Source: Theocolax elegans (lineage: Eukaryota > Arthropoda > Insecta > Hymenoptera > Cerocephalidae). From it: 64,000 bases of DNA. The notes below the pieces were generated by a model. That model was given only the letters and a program-made list of their open reading frames with translations. It was not told where the DNA came from and searched no databases. The stretch is taken from NCBI GenBank assembly GCA_026168455.1, contig CM047428.1:2670887-2734886 (forward strand), written 5' to 3'. The position numbers and the translations under genes were made by a program. Shown here piece by piece: positions 35,753 to 49,707 of this stretch (its first letter is position 1; each line of letters opens with the position of its first letter).

Positions 35753-36425
35753 CTAGGAGAGTGTCACACCTGCGGGAAACGGATCTTTACCAAATTGTAG
35801 GATATGTTTTCTACTATAAAAATATGAAGAAAGCCGGAGCTATATACTCTAACGCTCTATTTTTCGATAGTTACAAGTAAAAAACGTAAAATTTCGCCAA
35901 AAATACTCAGAAGTTTGATTGTTTATAACTCGGAATCGGCTAAAGATATACATTGAAACTTAAGTTTAAAAGAATGCTGAGATCAAATAGATACATTTTA
36001 AAAAAACAAGCTCAAATATCTAAATTTTGGCTAAAGTTATGGGAGATATAAGAGTTAGACGAAATTATGGCTTAAAAAAATTAGCAACTTGTAAATCTAA
36101 AGTTTCTTTACAATTTCGTCTTATTTTTATTTCATCCATAACTTTAGCCAAAATTTAGATATTTGAGCTTGTTTTTTTAAAATGTATCTATTTGATCTCA
36201 GCATTCTTTTAAACTTAAGTTTCAATGTATATCTTTAGCCGATTCCGAGTTATAAACAATCAAACTTCTGAGTATTTTTGGCGAAATTTTACGTTTTTTA
36301 CTTGTAACTATCGAAAAATAGAGCGTTAGAGTATATAGCTCCGGCTTTCTTCATATTTTTATAGTAGAAAACATATCCTACAATTTGGTAAAGATCCGTT
36401 TCCCGCAGGTGTGACACTCTCCTAG
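35753..36425. mobile_element. Near-perfect 673-bp palindromic MITE (F2) with TTA target duplication
   Basis: Begins CTAGGAGAGTGTCACACCT and ends with its exact complement, with TTA at 35750-35752 and 36426-36428. The two arms, each about 330 bp, match almost base for base around a centre near 36090. It has no transposase. Any read-through transcript would fold into a long double-stranded RNA. Confidence 0.85.
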
Positions 36426-36429
36426 TTAG

Positions 36430-39396
36430 TTTAATTTATATCTTTAATAATTTAAAAAAATATTTTTTACTTGCACGATTTTATTTGTCGAAAGTAGGAG
36501 AATTTTGCTTATTTGAACGAAATAACCACTAGCCGTACTTACATATAATTACGTATTTCGGTATTCAAGACGGTTCCGCACACTTAAAATGTTTAAACGT
36601 CCAGTAAATAATTATAGTAAATTAAACGCAAATAATCTACGTATATTGTAATTAGTACTATGTATGCATTACGCGTACATACAATAAAAATTTGTAAAAT
36701 AACAATACCGTAAATACGAAATAGTAGGAAAGACAGTACAATTAAACGAGAAATGCTTTGTAATATTATCCAAATTGAAAGACCGGAGGTTAAAGTGGTC
36801 CGAAAATAATAGATAAAAGGAATAAAAGTAAAAGCAAGTACCAACCGAAACTAAATTCCGCAGCATGACGTACTTGTAGCGCGAATTTTGTTTTCCAGAA
36901 TCCAGAGAGAACTAAGTAAGAGTATATATAAACACATAGACACGAGCACGTGAAACCTTGGGATTCGAGTAAAAAGAAAGAGAGGAGGTTTCTGCGGGAA
37001 AAAAGAAGAGGATGTCGAGGAGTATATATATGTACGTATATATATGTATATACAAGAATCACAGCGTAATTTCGTACGTCCATTTTGCCAGTGGCCGTAC
37101 CAGTAGAAATGGGAAAGGTTGCCAACGCCGGAAAACAAAAGGAGCTTTATGCACTTCGCACGACGTTCGCAAGTCCACCCTCGTGTGGGGTTTTTTTTCG
37201 AAAAGTTTTTCATTACGGTGCGCGTAAGTGAACCTTGTGCTTTATGAATAGACAACTTTCCGTTTAACTTTCGGTAATATAGATAACGTGCTGGTATGAC
37301 AACACTTGGAAAAATATTTGAAGGTTTAAGCGAGGACCACCAGAAATGTAATACGAGTCTCTGGCACGAGAAGTCAGCTCCTAAGTGATCATATATTTCG
37401 CTTCCTATTTTTGGATCTTATTCATGGATTATCTTTCAAATTGGCCTTCGTCGTTTATTATATATAACATATATCGATTTATATTTTATCTGTATTAAAT
37501 CTGAGGCCAATTCGTATTCTCTTGAATTAAATGCGTTATTCGTTAGTTTTAATTTTGTATACGTAAATAATTTATTCGCACATCGAGAACATCGAGATGA
37601 TTTAATCCACTCGACGTGTGATTTAAAATATTTTCGGTCAAAAAAAACTCGTTCATTCTCAAACATCCAATCACATTACCATGAGTGTACACATTTTTCT
37701 CTGCCAAATTAAAAAAAAAAAGAGAGGGAGAGAGAAAGGGATGAACGTCGCACCGATAGTTCGGTCGCACGCTCTAAGCATCCATTCAACCCAAAGTCAG
37801 CTTGTTTACAATATACCTCCACCACTGCAACGAGACGTTGAAAAAACTACCATTCGATGCATTTACCTAAATAAAAATCGAGAAATACAAGATCCGAGAG
37901 CCGAGTAAGCGGAAAAATGTATGTGTGTATATATATATACATGAGCGTATAAAAAAAAAGACAAATGAAAATCCCCAAGTCAAATGTACCAAAAAAGGAA
38001 ATATAAGAGCGATAGAATGACTGACGTTTGGGAATTTAAGCAAGGAAAGGGCGTCAAGTTACTTGATGTATTAGAGGCAATTTAAATTACGAAGAGACGC
38101 ACCTTTCTCGTGTTACACGAACGGAAGCATTTAAAGCGACGTTTCCGTTCCGTCTTAAATTGCTTATAACACAAAGGAAGAGAACAAGACGAAATACGAA
38201 ATAAACAGAAAAATATATTGCCATATGCAAGAGTCAAGTGCATGTATATGCATACAAGTGTGCGTTTCTGTACCCTGTTCCGAGCTTTCTACGCTCTCAT
38301 TTGCAAATTCAATTTAAAGTGCATACGCCTTGCGAAGCAAAGACTAACATCGGTATGCGTAAAGATGAGTCTATTTGTGCTACTTGAAGTTTAATTGTTT
38401 GTTTGTTTGTTTATTGGATGTAGGAATTTTCGATTCAGTGGCTTTGAGTATTAATTTCGGGTTACTTTCATTACGATTAATAATTACTTATTACTTTTAG
38501 GTGGTCGTAATTTAAAAAAAAAAATTCCTAATGGGATATGTAAAATCAAATATTGAATTTCATAAGTTTTATAAAGGGAATTATAATATATTATGGAAAA
38601 TTAAGAGGATACAATTGCCCTTCGTTTCAGTATTATACCTAACAATGAATAAAATTTAAAACAAAAATATTGACGCATTCAAAAATGGCATTAAAAGAAA
38701 ATTCGAGTTTTAATATTTTGTCACAGATTTAATTCGTTTGAATGTCATTTTAAATGCATTAATATTTTTGTATGAAAAACATAATGATAGATGCTATTTA
38801 AACGAATGGCAAAATATTTATCTTCTCTTTTTTATAATTTACCACAATATTTATTGAATGAAAATAGTATTTACTAGTTTTATTGTGTAATATCTAAAAA
38901 AATGAATTTCAAAAAACAGTATCGTCTCTACAAATAATATACTTATACCTAACAGTATTACGAATAACTTACCATTTGGTTTACCCACTTTATTTCAAAC
39001 GAATATATACGCGAAAAAGTATCATCCCAGATAAAAATCGATTTGAGAATTGAAAGCGTAATAATCGTTAAAAAATAACGAATACGAATTTACGATTACG
39101 AAGTTAGTCCAGTAAATAGAAGTAATAAATGAAATAAAAAAGTAAATCTGTATCCTCGAAATGAGTTCCATTCCTTCTCTGTTGCGTGCATAAAGGAAGG
39201 TGGGCACGATATAACCAGCGAAGCGTGGTATTGCTCTCTATCTAACTCTCCGCACGGTCGCAAGTTGGTCCCACCCCGGTCAAACGTGGGAAAGCTTTAT
39301 ATACATAGATACCCCCCCCCATAGACATACACACACACACACACACACACGTGTGTAGAGGGAGCGTGGCTAATACGGCGTTCCATTTATAGTCAG
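36430..39396. other. Non-coding block
   Basis: No gene supported. Short GC-richer islands (36860-37250, 37740-38170) have open frames on both strands but no coding signature. An (AC)n tract at 39327-39350 lies just before the exon at 39397. Confidence 0.45.
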
Positions 39397-39533
39397 GATG
39401 TGTGACGACAAAGGCCCGGGGTACCTCTCGCCTCGATTTCATGCGCGTGCGAATAGTTTTGAGTTTGAGCCTCTGTCCAAGGACGACATGACCCGGTACT
39501 TATCTAACGGTCTACCGGTGTCGTTGTTCACCC
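39397..39533 (+). CDS. Strong coding exon, product not recognised
   Basis: Acceptor 'tttatagtcag', then G ATG TGT, giving MCDDKGPGYLSPRFHARAN, then 'SFEFEPLSKDDMTRYLSNG' and 'LPVSLFT', ending at the consensus donor ACCC|GTAAGT, phase 1. Codon-like composition, high GC against the 30% background and good splice sites make this a convincing exon. The other two phases contain stops, so only the phase with the internal ATG is usable. That ATG could be an alternative start, or the exon could be internal. The Ser/Pro/Arg-rich start looks like an unstructured regulatory segment; I could not place it in a family. Confidence 0.7.
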
Positions 39534-42500
39534 GTAAGTTCTCGTATATAGTTTCATCTACTTTGTACAATCTACTATTCCATGTCCGTGATGATACTCC
39601 TAATCTTGTATAAGTGTAAATGCTCGAGCTCCCTTCCTTCTACATTGAGCAGATTCTTTTTCGTTGTATACTTTTAAAAAAATACTCCGTATTGCTTAAC
39701 CCAAGTATAATATTTACGGATGTTCACTCGTGTCTAATGGATAAATCAATTTCTAACTTTGAGTGTGTGTATAATAAATAATGTCTTTTTAAATTATTGA
39801 GCAAAATATATTTCATATTTACCGTCTACGTGCTGAAGAAAATAGATTTAAATAAGTGAGCACGGCCTATGCGTCATTCGCGTGATAAAACTTTTTTTTT
39901 TGCATTGATTTTCCTAACTTTATAAAAGTAAAAACTATTAAAAATAAACTACAACTTTTATAAAAAATTATGGTATTTTTATAATATTTGATTATCGATT
40001 AAATGAATTTAATAAATGATGTTAAACGTGGTTTATCGTTCATTTAATTAGTTATAAAAAGCACGTACAAAAAATATGGCATAGTTGTAGAGAACAGTTT
40101 TATATATATATATTAACAACATTTTCTCTCCATTTAACAATATTTTTTTTAAATCTTCCTTTGTATCGACTTTGATTTTTATTCATTGTAATTAAAAATT
40201 ATATAACTAACGGTTCACCTATTATTCACGTTTTCGATATAGTGACATATATGTATACATTACACGCGCGAAGCATTAGCAGAACGTTCCGATGTTGCTA
40301 CATCTTCTGTCCTACGTCAAAAATTAAACCGAAAAATGAGTAATATCAACTCTTTTTTATCAATTACTTTAATTAATTTAATGGATATAATTATAAGAAT
40401 AGTTGTAATAATTACAAATACAAAATCGCGTAAGATATTAAAACGTTTGACTTGCAAGTAACGCCTAAACATCCTTAAGGGGATGTCAAACACTTTGTGT
40501 TATCATCCAAGACATTTACCGATTGAGAAGTACTGTTTCTACTGAAATGAATGTTTACATTAAAATGTCAGGAAAATCACAAGAACGTTGTCTAAACTAT
40601 AATTATGCAAAGTTTCAAGACGATATAGATAAAGTATTTTATTTTTATTTTATTTACTTTATTTTTAGTAAAATGTGTATCTTTATCTGTATAGTATCTT
40701 TCACGTGAGCATATTTAATATAGCCAAAATTTTAAATATTTTAAATTAAAATACTGATAATTCCATTTTTCTAATAGTTATCGACTAAACTAGATAAGTC
40801 TAAGAATTTTTTGTAAAATTTCAAAACTTACGAAAACGAAAAATATTTCTAATTTATAAATCAAATTTACTATAAGAGAAGTTTACAAAGAATTTTTGAT
40901 CAAACAAGTAGTAATGAAGAAAAAAAATTCTTAAGTTTTAATGATAAATGCTACAATTTTAATTTCTTTTAACTTTTTATCTTTTTAAAGAAAATAACAA
41001 TATTTTCTTTAAAAACTAAATCATTTATCGATAAATCATAAGAGACTTTTTCTATTGCAAATATGATGTACAATTATAAAATATTTTTTGTTTATGTAAA
41101 TTTTTGTACGTCAAAAAGTTAATTGAAAAGTGGTCGAGGACCGACTAACCCAGATAAATCCGAGTTCTCGTCAAAACGAGATAACTTTATGAAATTGCGT
41201 GTTTCCGCGGAGTAGAAACAATTTACCTTAGTCGGACTAATATCAAAATATTTGTATTACACATTTATGAAATGACCATAGTAGTCTAAGGTATTTCATT
41301 CGTTTTACATTTTATCCAAGCTTTGAACTGTCACACGCGTTTTTTTAAATTTCCAAAACACATACTAAAAAAATGTTTTCTAATATCTAAAAATTTTGAA
41401 AATAATTATTCTCATAAAAACTACTTCACCGATCGTTTTGAAACTTTGTACACTTACCAATTCCGCCGTAACGAAGGGCAATATTTTCCTGAATTTATTT
41501 ACATTTTAACATGAAACGTTGATTATTGTAAAAACAGTATGTCCCAGTCGGGTAATGAACGGTAACATAACGACTACGACATCCCCTCAATTATTGTAAA
41601 TTATGAATATCAGTTACAGATCGACTATAATCACCAAAAGAATCAATCTGATTAACTATTGCACCAATTACCTTGAAAATTTGCACAAATGTATTCTACG
41701 CCATTACAAAGGACAACGTTTGTATGATTTGCTTAAAATTGTGTTACAAAATATTAATTTATGTAAAAAGAGAACTTCTCGATTAATAAATGACTTGTAT
41801 AGTAACGTAACAAGTTTGACATATTCTTACGTGTACACAATAAAAAAAACTTTTAAAATAAATATTAAAACTGGGTAGAATCAACAGTATAGAAAGACAA
41901 ATGTCAATTTTGATTTGAAAATAATAAATACATAACGCAATTATATACGCGGATGTTCATTAGGTTTATATAGATGATACTCAGAATCTTCAATGTACCG
42001 TTAAATAAAGTTAACGAATAAAATTGGAAAACCGTTGGAATAAATGAAATGGTAATTCAACATTAAATTCAATTTTAATACTGCTTCATTTTGTTCTTTC
42101 CATTCAAAACACTTTTTCCACCATTTATTTCTCTTTTGCTCGAGTGTCTCCAATTTAGTCTCGACTGCGTTATACACACACACGTACACACATAACCCAA
42201 GACTTGGCTGGAAAACGGCTTTTAATGCTCCGGTCGTGGCCTTAAATGTCCTCTAGTTTACTAAACTAAACAGCCATATTCACCGTATGGCGTAACGCGG
42301 CATAAAGATTAAATATGAGGCAACAAAGGGAAGAAACCTATACAACCAAAATAATAATGTCGTGAAGAAGAAGAAAAAAAAACCAAGAAAGTGAAAGACA
42401 GAAAAAAAAATGAAATTTCACATGTAACGTACGAAGAAGAAATATTATTATACGTATATAGAAAAGGGAAACAAGAAGAGACATAGAGAGAATGTGCATT

Positions 42501-42556
42501 CCACGTTTCCTGCTTACCAGCATAACGTATATCGTCTTTAACGCACTTGACTTCAG

Positions 42557-42611
42557 ACAAAGTCGAGTGCCGACGCTTTAAAGGCTTCGCGTGTTTATCG
42601 CTTAACGGGCT
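42557..42611 (+). CDS. Candidate microexon downstream of the 39.4-kb exon
   Basis: Acceptor 'cacttgacttcag' and donor GGGCT|GTAAGT enclose 55 nt that stay open in the phase left by the exon at 39397 (reads HKVECRRFKGFACLSLNGL). It is GC-rich. Length and motif content are too small to be sure. It is listed because both splice sites and phase agree. Confidence 0.22.
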
Positions 42612-43282
42612 GTAAGTTTCTCCATCTCTGCATACTGTAATACCTACCGCACAATTTTACTTTCGTTACATTTATTTTATTCTGTTTACATTGGCGAACT
42701 TACGTTCATCAGTTTGCATTACGTTACACATCCTTTTTTAACGTTTTACTACTAAAGAGATGTTAATTTCGTGTCGTTTTGTAATATTCGTTACTTTATC
42801 CTTCTTAATTAGATGAGTATATCTTTATTTAATACACACGTCGAATAATATTTTAAATAATTAAATAATAAGCAGTGCCCTTTTCTTTAATTTACATTTG
42901 CAAATAAAAATTTATTTTTAATAAGGGTTGAAGTTCATATTTTATTAATGTAATGAGTAACGTTACCATTATTATTATTACTACTATTATTATTTTCTCC
43001 GTATTTACGTGTAGGGATTAACATTAATCATTTTTATATATTACAAAGGAAATTGATTTGATTTTAAAACGGGGAAATTTTAGTTGCTCGACGGCCGTAT
43101 AAATGTAATATTTAAACGCGCAGTCATTAATATCATTAACATTTAAATATATATATATTTTTTTATCGCAAGCAATCTAATGAAACAAATTTTTAATATT
43201 ATTTATTGCGCAAAATATTCAATCCACTTATAATTTACAATATTAAATTTCCCTTCATTGACGCGGGGGCGCGTGTGGGCGC

Positions 43283-43327
<45 letters not shown>

Positions 43328-43609
43328 TGCGTACACGTACAGAAGTAAAATTTACGTCCTCTACAATTCTATCAGAGTAATACAACCTTAATCACTCGCG
43401 TATGATAAAAAATTCAATCATCATTAAAAGCTTTTACCGCAAACTCTTCATCCTACATATATACGAGGTTAACGTATAAATGAAAACACTCTGTAATTAG
43501 AAACTCGAGGAAAATTCTCAATGGGGAATAACGTACTAAGGATTTCCTTTACCTGGTGACTCAAAGTGAAGTACGTGTAAAAAAAAGGGAAGTAACGGGA
43601 CGGAACGGA

Positions 43610-43642
43610 AGAGGGGGGTGGCGAGGGAGGGGGGGGGGGGTT
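43610..43642 (+). other. G-rich tract with quadruplex potential
   Basis: Four or more G-runs (six G, then shorter runs, ending in about eleven G) lie within 33 bases on the plus strand. No gene is nearby. Confidence 0.5.
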
Positions 43643-44446
43643 AGAACAGCAAAAGAGAAATGAGTTAAGAAAAGGAAAATGTGGAGCACGTTTTAGAAAT
43701 TGTGTATGACGAAAGGACTACTGCGTTGAATATGGTCCTAAATATTTTTCTCGGAAGGTAATTTCGGCAGAACGTCTTCTCAAATTTCCCGAGAGAGGGA
43801 GTTGTACTTGGAGAGGGTACAAAAATAAGAATCCTTTGGTGTGTGAGTGTGTGTGTGTGTGTGTATAGATAAAATGAACGGCGAAAACCCGGTAATGAAA
43901 CAAAACTAAGGAAAGTTGCTAAAATAAAAGTTGGTGTATACGTAGTGCGAAAGGAAAATAATTCTGAGAAACAAGAGAGACTGTACTATACGTATACTGG
44001 GGTGTAATAAGATTCAATATTACTATATTTATTTATTTCTCATTGAATAACAAAAATTCAAATAACCTCGGGGTTGTTCGAGTAGTTTTCACTCCTAAAT
44101 CAAAAAGTCGACGTGCACGATGCACGGGTGGATAAACAAACCACAGTTTAGATTTTAATTAAACCACGAAATTGATTGGGCAGTTCCTAACGTTCGATTT
44201 ACGGCTCGTAGGTTTTAATTTCTACAGATTGGTCCTACGAGGTAGCACTCGTTATTTTTTGCTTTTCGTTTCTTTTTTGAGAGGCTGACGTAAATACTTT
44301 TGTCGCATAGGCGGTCACTTGAAAAAAAAAACAATAAATTCGCGTTCATTTTAAGGGATGTAGCTGTGGGAATTTGATTATCGATGAAACAAAGCGAAGG
44401 GCTTTCATAGGTTTTAGAAACGCGTACAGCTACATATATATATATG

Positions 44447-44589
44447 CACGGAGAAAAATTTCTGACAAATTTTACCCTACTGCTCTAGTAAAAGTGGGAC
44501 GAAGGACACAGCAGGGTAAAAAATACCCAGTTTTCAAGTAAATTTTACCCTGCTGCTATGTTAAAATTTATCAGAAATTTTTCTCCGTG
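44447..44589. mobile_element. Short fold-back MITE (143 bp)
   Basis: The ends CACGGAGAAAAATTTCTGA and its complement are nearly perfect inverted repeats. The interior holds a further inverted pair, 'ttttaccctactgct' and 'agcagggtaaaa'. It has no frame of any length. Confidence 0.7.
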
Positions 44590-45087
44590 TACGCATTTTA
44601 ATACAGAAGTATGAAAAAACGTAGGTATTCACCGATTGACTCGATACGAAAAAAGTTGAAAGTAGACGAATATCTATTAACTATATGAATTATTCTAGTT
44701 ATCTTTGGCTTTAAATACGCGTTACGCAATTGTCTTTAAAATCACGTAAATGTTTTTATTTCAAATTTACGGAACTGAATAAAGGCACGTACTTTCTTGT
44801 TTAAAAATTCAATTTTTCTTTTTTTATATAAATTTATTTATTAGATATTCTTATTATCATCTCGCGTTTACGGTCTCGTATATAAAGTACCGAATATACG
44901 ACCGGATCATAAAATAGTCGACAAGATTTTCCTGTAATAAGGGCAAGTGCACCTGCGTACCAGTAGATAGTCAATAGGTCCGTTTCACAGGATTAGAAAG
45001 GAAGCTCTCGTGTGTATATATATTATATACGTATATACATACGAGCGGACGAGCATCGTGACATCGGCATATTGCGAAAACATATAT

Positions 45088-45124
<37 letters not shown>

Positions 45125-45438
45125 GACCGAATTATATGTTTCCTGTCTCTCTCTCTCTCTCTCTCTTACTCTAAGATTTGTACGTTAGCTCTCTTATTCT
45201 TAGATTAACCCGTATGTATATATATATATATATATATGTATAGTAGATTGATGTAATACCAAAATCTCGAATCCCGAGTGTACCTGTTGTTAAAGCTCTT
45301 AATGCGTTTCCACGTCTAATCCGCTCCTTAAATTCTAAAAGTCGCATTACCGAGATCGAGGTAAAAGCAAATAGATCGACAGAGACTGAGTGGACTTTAT
45401 ATATATATGTACGAGGGAGGCAATTGCTTTGAAACGAC

Positions 45439-45469
<31 letters not shown>

Positions 45470-48400
45470 ATACATGTTCGCCTATGAGTTATATTACTGC
45501 TGGTAGAGTTTGCCGCTGGAAACCCTCTGTGAAATGAATGACGAGCAATAGGGCAGCTGCGATGATTGATGCTACTTAACCAATGCCTTTTGACGAACAA
45601 TTAAATCAATCGTGTCCTGAAAGGATCTAACTTATATGTCTCCCTCTCGGTATTAATGAGACGCTGTAAACGCGATTTATTCACGCGTTTTCCTCCCGAT
45701 TATCGTTTAAATGATTCATATACATGCCCACTAGTTTATCATTATTTCGATTCGTCATTTACGATTAACACCGATGCGGAACTATCTATACGTTATAACT
45801 ATATACTATAATAGTTATATAGTTATAACTATTATAACTATAACTAGTTTCTATACGAGTAGTATCGAAATCATACAATACTGCAAAAATCCAATAAATT
45901 ACTATGTACGCAGTATAGTAAAATTAACGGAACTTTAACGGTTAATATTACGATAATTGTAGTAATTTTTGAATTTTTACATTCTGCACGATTTATTTAC
46001 TAGAAAATATCGTCATTTGAACTACAACCTTTTTCTCAGTCTATAGTAAATGTCGAATTATTTCAATACTCAAATTAAATATTCGTATGTACTTAGGCTG
46101 TACGTATAAATTAGAGGTATCAAATTCATCCGATTGGTTCGAAAGACTAGATCGTATCGTTGGTTAAATCGTTTTAATAGCAGGCTGTTTCTGACAAGGT
46201 AATAATAGGAACGACCGTGGTGGTATTTTAGCGACGTTATTCGCAGGAAGATGACAGGGAATAGCGATGACCGGGAGCGTTCTTGATGGACCATTTGCGG
46301 TCATAAAATCGCGTTGCAATGACAGATTTATCGGATCTATCTTCCCGGAGGTAAGTATCTTAAAGTACTCTATTAAAACAATCGTATCGTATTGTTCGGA
46401 GACATTAATCTGATACTTCATCACCATGTACATATATATATATATATACATATTAGATCGAAATTTCGGAGTGGTTGCATATACACGAATTTATTTATAA
46501 TAAAGATAAATTGGTTGTTTTACGGTTTTAAAAATCAAATAACACAATTTTAACGAGGAATAATTATATCACGCGATAGTATGTGGAAAAGCAGGTGTAT
46601 ATATATGTGTATACAACGGTAGCAGTTGTGTGATTTTACGGCGAAGAAAAAAATGATGATACCTCGTAAGAGCAATAAATTAAAATAAGTTTTAACGAAG
46701 CATCTTAAATTCCGATAAAGTTGGAGGACAAATGAATATTCGTTGGTGAAGCATCGCACGTAAGGAGTACCTTAAAATACAAGGAGAGAACCATCCCCCA
46801 AAATACGAAACGTTTGCATCTTCGCCTAACAAGTCGGCAGTCTGTTACGTCTGCTCGAAAGTGATATACGATGCCTATTTCAAATGCAGGGAGCAAGTTA
46901 CAGGAGACGAACGGCTTCTAGAGCCTCTGTGTTATATTATCGGAATCGGATTTTATGCGACACTGAGCACCACCGTGCACGCGTCTTTATATACCGTTTG
47001 CCCCCTTACTATCTTTCTCGAATACGTATTTTCGCGTATTATTTCTTTGAAATCAGAATATATACTTATCCTTAATACTATTCTTTATTTTTATTTTCTA
47101 TGTCATTTTACACACCTGATATATATATCATCTAAGCATCGATTATTTTCTTATGATACTCTTGCGGTAAACAAAATAATAATATTAACTGTCCTTTATG
47201 GGCATTATAATTTTATATTTTACAGTAGGAGAATTATGAAATTTAATTCGACTGTATCATACACTGGAAGAAAAAATGGATTGTTGGTCTCAGAGGAATT
47301 TAAACGAAAATTCTGCTTGTTCTAAAATGATTTTTCTAATCAAGAAAAATATATACTTGATCTTAGGATATTGGTCTTTTTCTATTAAATTTCCCAAATA
47401 TTTTCAAAAGTCGATTGCACTTAATAATAGAAGAATCCGCTTGAGTACAAAACAAATCGTTTCTGAATATTAGCAGATTTTTTATTTGAGTCATATTTAT
47501 AAGAATTCATTTTATGCAAAAAAAAAATACGATATTTTATAAGTGTTGTAATTTTAGGCACAATAAGTAACGAAAATTTGAGAAATATCGTCAAAACAAT
47601 ACACCACTGACAAATACAACATTTCTATATTCAATATATATATACACATCCTTGTCCACGTGATATATATATATACATTATATATAGGTGCTTTATAGCG
47701 TTTAACATCGGCAAACGGCAGCACTTCAGGTTTATTTATCCATTGTTACATCATTTAGCCGTATCGAGTTTTCGCGTGCGCGGCGTGCAATTTCTGTTGC
47801 TCGTCGACGCGCGTTAAAATTATTGCTGGTGCTGTCGTATGCGTGGGTTCGAATGTGTCCTCTGTGTGTGTGTGAACACACAGATACACACGTGGTATTG
47901 GCTGCAGACACGCGGGGTGTCTCCGCATTATCGCGCAGTGGAGGTGGCGAAAATGCAGTAAATAAGCGCCACGGATGCCGCGCGTAAAATGCAAGCGGAA
48001 GTAAATAAGCGAGCGCGGAACGCGACTCGAATGATGTAGGGATGCGAGGGTGGGGGATCGCGCGTAGGATATATATACATATGTATATAAAACCCAGTGG
48101 ATCTTGTGTATACACAATGAGGGAGCGCATACGATTTTACTCGACACTTCATTTTAAACACAAATTACTTTACCCAATTTGATTTTCAAGAATGTGTATA
48201 TATATATACGTAAGATTTTCTTTCTTAAATGTACTCTAACGTTGTTCCTTTCGGAATAATTATTCGTATTTCGTTTAACGTTTTATCGAGTTAATTGTAT
48301 ATGTCGATCGTTCACGTTTTCTATAAAGAAAAAATTACGATAAACATTCGTTTGATCGATATTTAACATTTTTCTAACCGACGAGGGATTGAAAGATTAT

Positions 48401-49511
48401 TATCTTGAGTATTGCAACGATGTTCGTGTCGCAAGTAATTTACAACGGAAACAGTCAAGATCGTTGCGTATTTCTTTTTGTATATATGAATATGTAGCGT
48501 GTAAATTGAAGTTACAACAGCTGCAATAATCGTAAAACAGGTGTGCCGTCCAGAAATATACGTATATATTTTAAATATGACGAAAAACACATATTGCACC
48601 CACGTCTATTCCAACAAAACTTTTTTGTTTTTTTAACTCCGAATAATAAAAAAAAAAACTTTTATTACACTTGAGGTAAATCCCTGTAAAATTGTATTTT
48701 TATTAGTTGTAACGAATTATAAATAAAATATCAAACAAAATGTACGGTATAGCGGATAGACCCTCCCTCTATTTTTAGATATATACCTTGCAAAATATTT
48801 TTATAATTTATTACCAACACAAAATTTGTTCTCGCGAAAACTAAAAAAAAATTTAAATTAAAAATATAAAATAACTTTGGACTCTCAAATAAAAAAGTTA
48901 TCGAAGATATAAACTATTATGAGAAACATTTTATTCGAATAACACTGCACGATACGTTTGTATTTCAATGTCGGATGTTAGGTGTAAAAAAAACATGTAA
49001 GGGAAACGCGGATGAGCGAAGGAAACCAAATAACGGAATAAGGAAATGTATGACCTTTAGGGTGATTCGATAACCGCAGACAACGCGACAAGTGTAAGAG
49101 AGTATAAGAAGAGAGAGAAAAAGGTGAATAGATTGCGGCCTGTAGTTCTCAGCTGTCTGTTGGAAAGATTCCAAGAATTTCGTAAGAGTATCGTCCACGG
49201 AAAGAAGACGTCGTTGATATAGACACCACGTTTTTCGGTGAAACAACCGTGAAGTACGCCAAAAGAGACACTTAGATCTAATAGCAAGCTTGACTTAATA
49301 CTGTGACGTTTCGTTGGAGCTTCTTGTTCGCATATGGATTACTCACCAGCTTACAATAGGCATAGTGGATATATGACCTTAGAGGTAAAATGGTTTCAAC
49401 ATTTTGATAGACTGACAAACTGATTAATATTAGTATGATTTCTAGTAAATATGACTATGGTTTGTAATAAAATTTACTGTATTTCTTATAATATTTTTTT
49501 TTTATTATTTA

Positions 49512-49707
49512 ACGTCGCTCTTTTTATGTTTCCAAACCGGTGCTAATCAGCGATGGAAGTCATACGATGTCTTGGTGAAGAAAGCACTTGGTGAAAATAC
49601 ATTCGCCAGTGGTGGTTGTAATATCAATCGGCCGGGGCCGGGAATCGAACCTGGGACCTCCACATTACGAGCCCGACGCCCTACCGACCGAGCCGTCGCA
49701 GGCCTCT
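49512..49707 (-). mobile_element. tRNA-derived SINE, copy 2
   Basis: Reverse-oriented copy of the element at 33 kb. On the plus strand the inverted B box 'ggaatcgaacc' lies at 49641-49651, and the tail begins with the A/T-rich side at 49512. Head and body match copy 1 along their length with scattered substitutions, so they are distinct insertions of one family. Confidence 0.85.

Noticed and set aside
43203..43391. Frames across the (GT)n tract
   Set aside because: Products are His-Thr or Cys-Val dipeptide runs from a microsatellite.
46861..47325. 154-codon frame with a GC-richer first third
   Set aside because: No acceptor in a fitting phase, the later part is A/T-driven, and no family is recognised; it could still be an exon, but support is lacking.
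47732..48161. Three overlapping minus-strand frames, up to 132 codons
   Set aside because: All three frames are open together over a GC-rich patch with simple repeats; none has coding features.
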